NCBI GenBank assembly: GCA_031581485.1 | Contig: JAVLBA010000061.1 | Coordinates: forward strand, 1 to 13,959 | From: BM506 sp031581485 | GTDB taxonomy: Bacteria > Desulfobacterota > Desulfobulbia > Desulfobulbales > SURF-16 | DNA length: 13,959 nucleotides | Reading direction: 5' to 3' | Part shown: positions 6,743 to 13,949 of the stretch, piece after piece | How the letters are laid out: each line of letters starts with the position of its first letter | Position numbering within the stretch: the first letter of the stretch is position 1 | Made by a program: the position numbers and the translations under genes | Notes under the pieces: generated by a model | What the model saw: only the letters and a program-made list of their open reading frames with translations | What the model was told of the DNA's origin: nothing | Database searches by the model: none

Positions 6743-7419
6743 TCCGCCCGGACCGCGCCCTTGCGGGCCACCAGAACCACAAAGCCGGCATCTCGTTGCC
6801 GGCCGGGCCGGGAAGATTCAAATTCCACCAGGGCCGCTGGACTCTGGTAGAGGGTGGAACGTTCTTCCACCACCTGCAGTCCGGCGGCCAGCAGCCAGGC
6901 CTCCACCTCCTTTATCTCATAAAAAGAGGCATATTGATAGAAGGGATGGCCGGCCTTTTTTTTGGCCAGCAGGGCTGCTCCCCAAGGGCCACTGCCAGGG
7001 ATCACGCCCAACACCAGATGCCCTCCCGGCCGCAGGGCGTCTGCGGCCTGGGCCACCACCCGGGCCGGCTCTCGGGTGAAACAGAGGGTGAAAATGATGA
7101 AAATCGTGCCCGCCCCGGCCGGACGCAGAGGGAGCTCCTCCCCCACCCCCTGACAGACTCCGGCAATCCGCTGGGCAGCCAGAAGCAGGGGCTCCCGGGC
7201 CGGATCAATACCCACCTCCACCCCGAGCTCGCCGGCAAAACGGCCCGGCCCCACCCCCACTTCCAGCCGCGGCTTGGCCAGGGGGGTGACCAGATCCTGC
7301 AAGGCGGCCAGCTCAATGGCAAAAAGAAGACTGTCATCGAACCAGCTGTCATACTCCTGGGCCCGCTCATCAAAAACCCGGGAAACCTTCTGCCACCCAG
7401 GCCGGCCTTGCTCACGCAT
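6736..7419 (-). CDS. Class I SAM-dependent methyltransferase
   Basis: The protein (227 residues) has a Rossmann-type methyltransferase fold. Motif I is LEVGVGPGRFA (52-62), the acidic second-strand region is VGIDPA (69-74), and a post-motif LRPGGHLVLGVI lies near 129-140. It resembles the Methyltransf_11 / UbiE-like group, but the substrate cannot be told. An opening VSRVFDERAQEYDSWF is typical of ubiquinone/menaquinone-type and related methyltransferases. The start at 7419 has an excellent AGGAGAGGAT ribosome site. The C-terminal 60 residues (STLYQSPAALVEFES and onwards) are less typical. It converges on and slightly overlaps the zinc-ribbon gene. Confidence 0.85.
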   Translation of the reverse strand: MREQGRPGWQKVSRVFDERAQEYDSWFDDSLLFAIELAALQDLVTPLAKPRLEVGVGPGRFAGELGVEVGIDPAREPLLLAAQRIAGVCQGVGEELPLRPAGAGTIFIIFTLCFTREPARVVAQAADALRPGGHLVLGVIPGSGPWGAALLAKKKAGHPFYQYASFYEIKEVEAWLLAAGLQVVEERSTLYQSPAALVEFESSRPGRQRDAGFVVLVARKGAVRADQ

Positions 7420-7753
7420 ATCCTCTCCTTTTTCTCGACAAACGCATTCATTTCTGCCGGCCAGGACCTGGCAGGTAAGCCAGACCGCTCAACGGACGTT
7501 TCTCCTTTTTTACCATGAAGGGGGCCGCAGCCCTGGAACTTTTTTCTTTTGCAGCGATTTGCGAAGGGAAATGACGGCGAGCCCTTTTTTATCTCCGGGG
7601 TCTGGGGTATCATGGAGCTGGGTGGATGGTGGCCCCGGCAGCCCATCAACGCTTCGCTGCCGCGAAAAACCTACATTTCAGCCATATCATATCAATACTC
7701 CCAGCCGCCCGCCTGTTCAGGCCAAAAAAAGAGGCTGGTAACCCGAGAACCCT
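7420..7753. other. 334-base intergenic region with one hairpin
   Basis: No open frame here has both a plausible start and recognisable protein content; frames that cross it are low in complexity and overlap real genes. The left end holds the ribosome site of the minus-strand methyltransferase. CGGCAGC (7636-7642) and GCTGCCG (7656-7662) form a 7-bp stem with a 13-base loop, followed by CGAAAAAC and no T-run. Two polyT-rich patches occur near 7510 and 7585. It probably carries divergent promoters and the fused metF-metV leader. No match to a known SAM, SAH or cobalamin riboswitch core was seen by eye. Confidence 0.4.
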
Positions 7754-9310
7754 ATGTCCGCGCCAGCAATAAAACAGGGACCCTTTCAAAAATCCCTCTA
7801 TGATCCCGAAGAGTTCACCCTCTCTTTTGAACTGGTGCCGGGCCGGGGCGGCCGTTCCAAGCTCCATACCAAGGCCCTTGACCTGGCCCAAAGCATGGCT
7901 GCTGATGGCCGCATCTGCGCGGTCTCCCTTACCGATAATGCCGGCGGTCACGCCACCCTGGCCCCGGATGTCATCGGCAAGGAGATCCTGGAGATGGGCA
8001 TGGATGTCATCAGCCATTTTTCCTGCAAGGATAAAAACCGCAACATGATGGAAAGCCTGCTCTACGGCTGGGACCGTATCGGCCTCCACAATCTGCTGGT
8101 CATCGCCGGCGACTATCCCCAGAAAGGCTATTGCGGTCATCCCAAACCGGTCTTCGACCTGGACACCGTGCACCTCATCGACCTCCTCACCCATCTCAAT
8201 AACGGTAAAACCAGTCACGATCTGCCCCCCACTTCCTTTTGTATAGGGGTGGCCATTTCACCGTTCAAGTATTCAGAGGCGGAGCTGAAGATGCAGTATT
8301 ACAAGCTCCAGGCCAAGATTGGGGCCGGGGCCCATTACGGCATCACCCAGCTGGGCTTTGACGCCCGCAAATATCAAGAGGCCCTGCTCTATGTGGAGGA
8401 ACATGGCCTTGATTTTCCCCTCCTTGGCAATCTCTTTATCCCCAACATCCATGTGGCTCGCCTCATGCACGACCGGGCCATTCCGGGCTGCATGATCCCG
8501 GACCATATTTTCCAGAAGATGGAAAGGGAATCCCGGTCAGGGGACAAAGGCAAAAAGGCCCGCCTGGAACGGGCGGCAAGCCAGCTTGCTGTTCTGCGGG
8601 GCCTGGGCTATAAGGGCGCCCATATCGGCGGGCCCGGCCTTGAGATGGCGGATATTGACTTTATCCTCAGCCAGGCCGCGGCAAGAGAAAATCATTGGCC
8701 TGATTTGCTGGGCGACTTTCAGCCAGGGCCTTCCCCTGGTTTTTATTATTATCAGAAAGAGCTGTCCACCGGCCTGAACAAAAAGGAAAAAACTCCTCTT
8801 GCCGCCCCCCAAAGGCAATCCCTGCTCTTTTATTTCAGCAACTTCATTCACCAGCTGGCCTTTGTCCCTGAGGGCCGCCTCTACAGGCCGGCCCAGAAGT
8901 GGTGCCTGGCCTTAAACAAAACCATCCTGCGCCGTCCCCTTTTCTGGCTGGAGCACCTCTCTAAATTCATCCTCTTCGCCTGCCAGAACTGCGGCGACTG
9001 CACCCTGGCCGAATATGGCTACAGGTGCCCCCAGTCCGGCTGTGCCAAATACCTCCTCAACGGCCCCTGCGGAGGCAGTGTGGACGGCTGGTGCGAGGTC
9101 TACCCCGGCCAGAAACGGTGCCATTACGTCCTGGCCTATGAGCGCCTAAAAAGCGGCAAAACCAGCGGCCATCCCGGCCAGGGCTACATACCGCCCCGGG
9201 ACTGGAGCCTCACCGACGGCTCCTCATGGGTCCATTTCTATGCCGGTCTGGACCACACCCAGCGGCGCTGCGGCGCCGGGCCAGAGCGAGCCAAACCAGA
9301 AAAAGAATAA
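7754..9310 (+). CDS. Fused MetF-MetV-type methylene-tetrahydrofolate reductase
   Basis: The N-terminal part (about 20-310) is a MetF-like TIM barrel. It has SFELVPGRGGRS with the likely catalytic Glu26, and NLLVIAGDYP (113-122) as the flavin-side strand. A C-terminal cysteine-rich domain (about 405-465) matches the MetV/MTHFR_C type: CQNCGDC (410-416), then Cys425, Cys430, NGPCGGS (436-442, Cys439), Cys447 and Cys456. MetV normally is a separate protein that works with MetF in the NADH-independent reductases of acetogens, so this fusion supports methylene- to methyl-H4folate reduction for methionine synthesis or the Wood-Ljungdahl pathway. Length is 518 residues. The ribosome site is weak. 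The gene stands alone, 189 bases before purF. A second MetV-type gene lies at 13288. Confidence 0.85.
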   Translation: MSAPAIKQGPFQKSLYDPEEFTLSFELVPGRGGRSKLHTKALDLAQSMAADGRICAVSLTDNAGGHATLAPDVIGKEILEMGMDVISHFSCKDKNRNMMESLLYGWDRIGLHNLLVIAGDYPQKGYCGHPKPVFDLDTVHLIDLLTHLNNGKTSHDLPPTSFCIGVAISPFKYSEAELKMQYYKLQAKIGAGAHYGITQLGFDARKYQEALLYVEEHGLDFPLLGNLFIPNIHVARLMHDRAIPGCMIPDHIFQKMERESRSGDKGKKARLERAASQLAVLRGLGYKGAHIGGPGLEMADIDFILSQAAARENHWPDLLGDFQPGPSPGFYYYQKELSTGLNKKEKTPLAAPQRQSLLFYFSNFIHQLAFVPEGRLYRPAQKWCLALNKTILRRPLFWLEHLSKFILFACQNCGDCTLAEYGYRCPQSGCAKYLLNGPCGGSVDGWCEVYPGQKRCHYVLAYERLKSGKTSGHPGQGYIPPRDWSLTDGSSWVHFYAGLDHTQRRCGAGPERAKPEKE

Positions 9311-9313
9311 TCC

Positions 9314-9330
9314 CCAGCTATTGCAGCTGG
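9314..9330 (+). other. Hairpin after the fused metF-metV gene
   Basis: CCAGCT and AGCTGG form a 6-bp stem with loop ATTGC just after the stop codon. It is followed by TTAAAAAAAA rather than a T-run, so it does not meet the usual pattern for intrinsic termination on the plus strand. It may still mark the transcript end. Confidence 0.3.
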
Positions 9331-9353
9331 TTAAAAAAAAACTTAAATATCTT

Positions 9354-9382
9354 TTGCGTCCCCAAATCAAAGGGGGTACATT
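9354..9382 (+). promoter_or_regulatory. Weak candidate promoter for purF
   Basis: TTGCGT (9354-9359), a 17-base gap and TACATT (9377-9382) give a partial sigma70 match in the AT-rich stretch before purF. Two near-copies of GCTTTTTTTATGG follow (9387-9400 and 9412-9423) in the leader. The hexamers match poorly, so confidence is low. Confidence 0.25.
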
Positions 9383-9499
9383 ATAAGCTTTTTTTTATGG
9401 GAAAGGCATTGGCTTTTTTTATGGTTTCCGGCCTCTCGAGTAGGGAGACGGCATGCCTGACCCGACCCATTATTTTTCACCACAGCAAAGGATAACGGC

Positions 9500-10918
9500 A
9501 TGGCGAGACAAGCCTCTACACGCCCCAAGGAAGAATGCGGAATCTGCGGCATATTCAACCACCAGGATTCCGCCAAACTCACCTATTTCGGCCTCTACGC
9601 CCTTCAGCACCGGGGTCAGGAAAGTGCCGGCATCACCTCCTCAGACGGCACAAAGGTCTATGAACACAAGGCCATGGGCCTGGTTTCCGAGGTTTTCAAG
9701 GAACAGGATTTCGAGCATCTCCAGGGTCACCTGGCCATCGGCCATGTGCGCTACTCCACCACCGGCGCCTCAAACCTGGTTAATGCCCAGCCCTTTACCG
9801 CCAATCATCGCGGCGAGACCTATTCCGTGGCCCATAACGGCAACCTGGTCAATATCCGCGCCCTCAGAGACAGCCTTGAGGAAAAAGGCTCCATTTTCCA
9901 GTCCACCATGGACAGTGAGGCGGTGGTCCACCTGCTGGCCAAGGAGTGCTGCAGCAAGAGTCTGAAAGAGGCCGTCCATGAGGTGGCCTGCCAGATCAAG
10001 GGGGCCTATTCCATTGTGATCATGACCCGCACCCAGATGGTGGCCATGCGCGACCCCCAGGGTTTCCGCCCCTTATGCCTGGGCAAACTGCCCAACGGCG
10101 GCCATGTGCTCGCCTCCGAGACCTGCGCCCTTGATCTTATTGAGGCGGACTATGTCCGTGATATTGAACCGGGCGAGGCCCTGATCATCAATGAGGAGGG
10201 GATGGAATCCTTTTTCCCGCAGGGCAAACAGAAATCAAGCTTCTGCATCTTTGAGCAGGTCTATTTCGCCAGACCCGACAGTGACATCTTCGGCATTAAC
10301 GTCTACAATTACCGGAAACGCACCGGTGAAATCCTGGCCAGGGAGTGTAAAATCGATGCCGATTTCGTCATGCCCTTTCCCGACTCCGGCAACTATGCAG
10401 CCATCGGTTACTCCCATGCCTCGGGCATTCCTTTGGAATTTGGCGTCATCCGCAACCATTACGTGGGCCGCACCTTTATCCAGCCTTCCCAATCCATGCG
10501 TGATTTTTCCGTGCGGGTGAAACTCAACCCGGTGCGCTCCTTCCTGGAGGGCAAGCGCGTCATTATTATTGAGGATTCCATTATTCGCGGCACCACAGGC
10601 CGGAGCCGGGTGAAATCAATACGCAAGGCCGGGGCCAAGGAGGTGCACATGCTGATCAGCTGTCCGCCCACCCGCAATCCCTGCTATTACGGCATTGACT
10701 TTCCTGATTGTGGCCAGCTCATTGCCGCCCAGAAGTCCGTGGAAGAGATCCGCCAATACCTGGGCCTTGACTCCCTCTATTACCTGAGCCTGGAAGGGCT
10801 GGTGGAGGCCTCGGGCATGCCCAAAGAATCCTTCTGCCTGGCCTGTTTCAACGGTGAGTATCCCGTGGAGCCGGACTTGAGCTTCCACAAAAACACCCTG
10901 GGATGTGGATGTGGCTGA
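9500..10918 (+). CDS. purF: Amidophosphoribosyltransferase (PurF)
   Basis: PurF makes 5-phosphoribosylamine from PRPP and glutamine, the first committed step of purine synthesis. After a 12-residue propeptide comes Cys13 (ECGICGIF), the N-terminal glutamine-hydrolysing nucleophile exposed by processing. The amidotransferase domain contains LQHRGQESAG (35-44), GHVRYSTTG (81-89) and AHNGNL (111-116). The phosphoribosyltransferase domain has the PRPP loop VIIIEDSIIRGTT (354-366). Cys249, Cys395, Cys446 and Cys449 match the [4Fe-4S] ligands of the Bacillus subtilis type, so this is the oxygen-sensitive form. The protein ends in CGCG. The start has AAAGGA upstream. Length of 472 residues is typical. 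Confidence 0.96.
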   Translation: MARQASTRPKEECGICGIFNHQDSAKLTYFGLYALQHRGQESAGITSSDGTKVYEHKAMGLVSEVFKEQDFEHLQGHLAIGHVRYSTTGASNLVNAQPFTANHRGETYSVAHNGNLVNIRALRDSLEEKGSIFQSTMDSEAVVHLLAKECCSKSLKEAVHEVACQIKGAYSIVIMTRTQMVAMRDPQGFRPLCLGKLPNGGHVLASETCALDLIEADYVRDIEPGEALIINEEGMESFFPQGKQKSSFCIFEQVYFARPDSDIFGINVYNYRKRTGEILARECKIDADFVMPFPDSGNYAAIGYSHASGIPLEFGVIRNHYVGRTFIQPSQSMRDFSVRVKLNPVRSFLEGKRVIIIEDSIIRGTTGRSRVKSIRKAGAKEVHMLISCPPTRNPCYYGIDFPDCGQLIAAQKSVEEIRQYLGLDSLYYLSLEGLVEASGMPKESFCLACFNGEYPVEPDLSFHKNTLGCGCG

Positions 10919-10932
10919 TGCTCCTGCATCAG
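10915..10932 (+). other. Hairpin overlapping the purF stop
   Basis: CTGATGC and GCATCAG pair over 7 bp around the loop TCCT, with the purF TGA inside the left arm. It is followed by GAATGTAA, not by T residues, so it is not a classic terminator. It may protect the mRNA end. Confidence 0.35.
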
Positions 10933-10987
10933 GAATGTAAAGAATGAAGAGGAGATAAAGAAGTAGAGAATGACACCTCTTCCTTGC

Positions 10988-11005
10988 CTCCTCTAACTCC
11001 TCTAA
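10988..11005 (+). repeat. 9-bp tandem repeat before kdsD
   Basis: CTCCTCTAA occurs twice in direct succession, 17 bases before the kdsD start. The CTCCTC core resembles the 16S anti-Shine-Dalgarno sequence and could pair with GAGGAG about 40 bases upstream. kdsD itself has no visible ribosome site. The repeat is plain; a regulatory role is inference. Confidence 0.5.
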
Positions 11006-11022
11006 CTTCATAGTCTAAAAAA

Positions 11023-11997
11023 ATGTCTTCACTTAACCGCGCCAAAGAGGTCCTGCAGATCGAAGCAGAAGGCATCACTGCCGTTATTGATCAGCTTGAT
11101 GCCGATTTCGACAAAGCCATTGAGCTGATTCTGGCCTGCCCCAGCCGCGTCATCATCACCGGCATCGGCAAATCAGGGATCATCGGCCTCAAGATTGCCG
11201 CCACCCTCAATTCCACCGGCACCCCTGCACTCTTTCTCCATCCGGTGGAGGCCATGCATGGTGATCTCGGCATTGTCTACCCAAGCGATGTGGTGCTGGC
11301 CATTTCCTACAGCGGCGAGACTGCTGAGCTCAACCTCCTGATGCCCACCCTGAAGAAAAGGGGGGTCAAGATCATTGCTCTCACCAGCAGCCACGCCTCC
11401 ACCCTGGCCGGCTTTGCCGATGCCACCCTGCGCGCCGCCGTGCCCAGAGAGGCGTGCCCCCTGGGCCTGGCACCCACCGCCAGCACCACGGCAGCCCTGG
11501 CCATTGGTGATGCCCTGGCCGTGGTGCTCATTGACCGCAAGCATTTTGTGGCCAGTGATTTCCGCAGGAACCATCCCGGCGGCAGCCTGGGTGAACGGTT
11601 GAAGGTCAAGGTTTCCGAGGTGATGATGACCGGGGCTGCCCTGCCCATTGTGACTCCCCAAACAAGCTTTGCCGATGCCCTGGCCATCCTGAACGAAAAG
11701 AACATCGGGGCAGTACTGGTTATTGAGGAGAAGAGCCTGCTCGGCATTATCACCGATGGCGACATCCGCCGGCAGATCAGCCGCAACATGGCCGACCTGG
11801 GCCACCTTACCGCCAGCCAGGTCATGACCCCTGACCCCAAGACCATTGAGGAAGATCTGCTCACTGCTGATGCCCTCAGCATCATGCAGCGCTACGAGGT
11901 CACGGCCCTGCCGGTGACCAATGCCGGCGGGGAGCTGTGCGGCCTCCTCCATCTCCACGACCTGCTGGGCAAGGGCGAGTTCCGCCTCCTGGTGTGA
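11023..11997 (+). CDS. kdsD: D-arabinose-5-phosphate isomerase (KdsD/KpsF family)
   Basis: The enzyme converts ribulose-5-phosphate to arabinose-5-phosphate, the first step towards KDO in lipopolysaccharide. A SIS sugar-isomerase domain (about 40-173) has GIGKSG (47-52, Lys50), MHGDLG (78-83, His79) and GLAPTASTT (148-156), followed by RNHPGGSLG (182-190, His184). Two CBS domains follow (about 200-255 and 265-316), the usual full-length arrangement of 324 residues. The start is ATG 11023 with no obvious ribosome site. No other KDO genes are in the window. A T-tailed hairpin follows at 12118, so the gene is probably monocistronic. Confidence 0.94.
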   Translation: MSSLNRAKEVLQIEAEGITAVIDQLDADFDKAIELILACPSRVIITGIGKSGIIGLKIAATLNSTGTPALFLHPVEAMHGDLGIVYPSDVVLAISYSGETAELNLLMPTLKKRGVKIIALTSSHASTLAGFADATLRAAVPREACPLGLAPTASTTAALAIGDALAVVLIDRKHFVASDFRRNHPGGSLGERLKVKVSEVMMTGAALPIVTPQTSFADALAILNEKNIGAVLVIEEKSLLGIITDGDIRRQISRNMADLGHLTASQVMTPDPKTIEEDLLTADALSIMQRYEVTALPVTNAGGELCGLLHLHDLLGKGEFRLLV

Positions 11998-12054
11998 GCC
12001 CGTACAACTACCTAAATACAGGGAGAAATAGAGAGATATCCCTCTGAGATCTCC

Positions 12055-12084
12055 TTGACAAAAGGTGGGCGCTTCTGGTAGCTT
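12055..12084 (+). promoter_or_regulatory. Candidate promoter upstream of the hdrC-like gene
   Basis: A perfect TTGACA (12055-12060) is followed after 18 bases by TAGCTT (12079-12084), which matches the -10 consensus at only three positions. The palindrome GAGATCTC (12046-12053) lies just before it. A T-tailed hairpin lies downstream at 12118-12152, so transcripts from here would have to read through it to reach the gene. Confidence 0.3.
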
Positions 12085-12117
12085 CTTTGACTGTCTTTTT
12101 GATACATATCCATCCTG

Positions 12118-12152
12118 CCAGCCCTTTCTTGCATTCCCGGCTGGTTTTTTTT
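12118..12152 (+). terminator. Rho-independent terminator, probably of kdsD
   Basis: CCAGCC (12118-12123) pairs with GGCTGG (12139-12144) around a 15-base loop, followed at once by eight T residues (12145-12152). The position, 120 bases after the kdsD stop, suits termination of kdsD. If a promoter at 12055 is real, it would instead act as an attenuator for the hdrC-mvhD-metV cluster. Confidence 0.6.
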
Positions 12153-12255
12153 GCCGGTCTTGTCTCTGAGCCCTTTTTCTGACATTCTGGCGCAGCTTTC
12201 TACGCAAAAATAATCTTCAAGTTCTCTTAGTTTATTTTTTTTACACGAGGAAATT

Positions 12256-12813
12256 ATGGCAATCACCAGTAAAGAGATCAATGCCGACTTCGGGTCTGAG
12301 GTGACCACCATCCCCGGTGGCGAATATCTCAACTCCTGTTTTTCCTGTGGCGCCTGCAGTGGCGCCTGCCCTGTCAGTCAGGCCATTCCTGAGTTTGACC
12401 CCCGCAAGATTATCCACATGGTCCGCATGGGTCTGAAAGAGCAAGTGCTCAAGGCAGACCTCCTCTGGTACTGCTCCCAGTGCCAGGGCTGTGTCTTTGT
12501 CTGTCCCCAGAATGTCCGTTTTGCGGCCATCATCTCCGCTCTCCAGAAATTGGCCATGAAAGAGGGTATTATCAGCGAAGAGGATCTGCGCCAAAAGGGG
12601 AAAATCGCCTGGGTGGAGCGCGACCAATGCGTCTCCTGCCTTACCTGCGTGCGGGTCTGCCCCTTTGAGGTCCCTGTTATTGATGTTAAAGGCGTGGCCT
12701 TTATCGACGCCGAGACCTGCCGCGGCTGCGGAATCTGCGTTGCGGAATGTCCGGCCCAGGCTATCCGGCAGAACCAGGGCGAGGATGAACGCCTCATTGC
12801 CACTGCCGGCTGA
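12256..12813 (+). CDS. HdrC-like iron-sulfur protein with C-terminal ferredoxin domain
   Basis: The N-terminal half resembles HdrC of heterodisulfide reductase, with two [4Fe-4S] motifs: CFSCGACSGACP (34-45) and CSQCQGCVFVCP (74-85). The C-terminal half is a two-cluster ferredoxin with CVSCLTCVRVCP (125-136) and CRGCGICVAECP (155-166). It would therefore hold four clusters and act as a soluble electron wire. In acetogens HdrA, HdrB, HdrC and MvhD partner with MetV and MetF. Here this gene leads a cluster with an MvhD-like gene and metV, without HdrA or HdrB in the window. ATG 12256 has a good GAGGAA site. QmoC/DsrK-type alternatives are less likely because no membrane part is present. Confidence 0.8.
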   Translation: MAITSKEINADFGSEVTTIPGGEYLNSCFSCGACSGACPVSQAIPEFDPRKIIHMVRMGLKEQVLKADLLWYCSQCQGCVFVCPQNVRFAAIISALQKLAMKEGIISEEDLRQKGKIAWVERDQCVSCLTCVRVCPFEVPVIDVKGVAFIDAETCRGCGICVAECPAQAIRQNQGEDERLIATAG

Positions 12814-12837
12814 AAACGAGAAAATGGACCATGGACT

Positions 12838-12859
12838 CCCGCCCGGCGGGTTTAATTTT
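12838..12859 (+). other. GC-rich hairpin with T-rich tail between hdrC-like and mvhD-like genes
   Basis: CCCGC (12838-12842) and GCGGG (12846-12850) pair around a 3-base loop, followed by TTTAATTTT (12851-12859). This resembles a weak terminator or a processing site inside the operon, between two genes that should be made together. It could lower expression of the downstream genes relative to the first. Confidence 0.4.
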
Positions 12860-12871
12860 ACGGAGAGTGAG

Positions 12872-13291
12872 ATGAGCTTTACTCCAAATATCCAAGCATT
12901 TTGTTGTCATTACACCTCCCAGCAGAGCCTTGCCGAAGGTGCAGAGAACCTGAAGGCCGATGGGATGCCCGAGAATGTCACCCTGAACCGCCTGGTCTGC
13001 GGCGGCAAACTCAAGGAGACCACCCTGCTCAAGGCCTTTGAAGAAGGAGCGGACGCTGTCTTTTTTGTGGGCTGCCCCGTGGATGCATGCCACAACAAAA
13101 AGGGCAGCGAACGGGCGGCAAAACGGGTTCTTGCTGTTCAGAAATCCTTGCAGGAACTGGGCCTGGGCGCCGAACGGGCCGAGATGTTCCATTGCGCCCG
13201 TGGTTTTCACCTGGAATTTGTAGAGGCTGCCCAGTTAATGCATAAACGTATCAGTGCCCTAGGTCCTGCTTTTGACGGAGGCTCAAAATGA
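12872..13291 (+). CDS. MvhD/FlpD-like hydrogenase iron-sulfur subunit homologue
   Basis: MvhD (FlpD) is a small [2Fe-2S] protein that links HdrA to an electron donor. This 139-residue protein aligns over its length: an N-terminal IQAFCCH motif, NVTLNRLVCGGKL where MvhD has a PCSG-type strand, EGADAVFFVGCPVDACHN matching the GADGV..GCHxGDCH loop, and ERAEMFHCARG near the end. Cysteines are 11, 12, 43, 68, 73 and 108. The usual CCxxC motif is CCHYT, so its third Cys is missing, and Cys108 is extra. I chose ATG 12872 because GGAG lies six bases upstream; the longer open frame from 12665 overlaps the hdrC-like gene. The stop overlaps metV as ATGA. Confidence 0.78.
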   Translation: MSFTPNIQAFCCHYTSQQSLAEGAENLKADGMPENVTLNRLVCGGKLKETTLLKAFEEGADAVFFVGCPVDACHNKKGSERAAKRVLAVQKSLQELGLGAERAEMFHCARGFHLEFVEAAQLMHKRISALGPAFDGGSK

Positions 13292-13949
13292 TTATTGCCG
13301 AACGTAAACCCGTGGCGGAAATCCTGGCCATGGTCAAGGATGCCAAAAAAATTCTCGTTCTGGCCTGCCGGGGCTGTGTTTCTGTCTGCTCTGCCGGCGG
13401 CGAGCGTGAGGCCGAGATTCTGGCCTCCCTGATCCGCATCGGCCTGAAAAAAGAGGGCAAGGAGGCCCAGGTGAGCTGCGACTCCCTGGTCCGCCAGTGT
13501 GACAAGGAGTTTATCGACTCCATTGATCAGTTCAAGGGCAGCTATGATGCCATTGTCTCAACGGCCTGCGGAGTGGGAGTGAACTTCATTGCCAATCTCC
13601 GCCCCCAAGACACCGTCTATCCGGCCCTGAATACTTCCTTCATGGGCGGCTCCGCCGAACAGGGCATCTGGTCTGAACAATGCGCCGGCTGCGGCGACTG
13701 NNNNNNNNNNGCGGTCTCTGCCCGGTGGTGCGATGCGCCAAGAGCCTGATGAACGGCCCTTGCGGCGGCTCTGTGAACGGTCGCTGTGAAATCCATGCGG
13801 ATGTGGAGTGCATCTGGCAGGCCATCCATGACCGGATGATCCGGATCGGCCAGAGCGAGGGACTGGACCGTATCGCTCCCATCCGCGACTGGTCAACCAC
13901 CAGCCATGGCGGACCACGCAAGATCGTCCGGGAGGACCTCACCATCTAG
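13288..13949 (+). CDS. metV: MetV, methylene-tetrahydrofolate reductase partner subunit, interrupted by assembly gap
   Basis: MetV is the iron-sulfur/zinc partner of MetF in the methylene-H4folate reductase of acetogens and sulfate reducers. Visible parts include LACRGCVSVCSAGG (31-44), a conserved N-terminal domain up to QCAGCGDC, and after the gap GLCPVVRC, KSLMNGPCGGS and VNGRCEIHADVEC, as in the C-terminal half of the gene at 7754. Ten Ns at 13701-13710 split the cysteine motif and the frame changes across them, so the placeholder length is wrong. The start overlaps the mvhD-like stop and has GGAGG. A true gap of 17 bases would restore the frame and give about 222 residues, a normal MetV length. 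Confidence 0.85.
13701..13710. other. Assembly gap (10 N)
   Basis: A run of exactly ten Ns lies inside metV. Frame analysis shows that the number of missing bases differs from ten. Confidence 0.99.

Noticed and set aside
7560..7753. Possible SAM, SAH or cobalamin riboswitch before the methylene-H4folate reductase gene
   Set aside because: I could not match the conserved cores of these classes by eye; only one simple hairpin was found. An Infernal search would decide.
7549..7803. An 84-codon plus-strand frame before the fused metF-metV gene
   Set aside because: It overlaps the start of the real gene in another frame, has no ribosome site, and its composition is not protein-like.
10970..10996. 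Eight-codon ORF before kdsD as a leader peptide
   Set aside because: The GAGGAG site is too far from its ATG, and the codons show no regulatory pattern such as repeated amino acids of one pathway.
11173..12207. A 344-codon open frame on the minus strand
   Set aside because: It lies antisense to kdsD, which has a clear family assignment, and its Gly/Gln/His-rich sequence has no recognisable fold. It is a codon-bias shadow.
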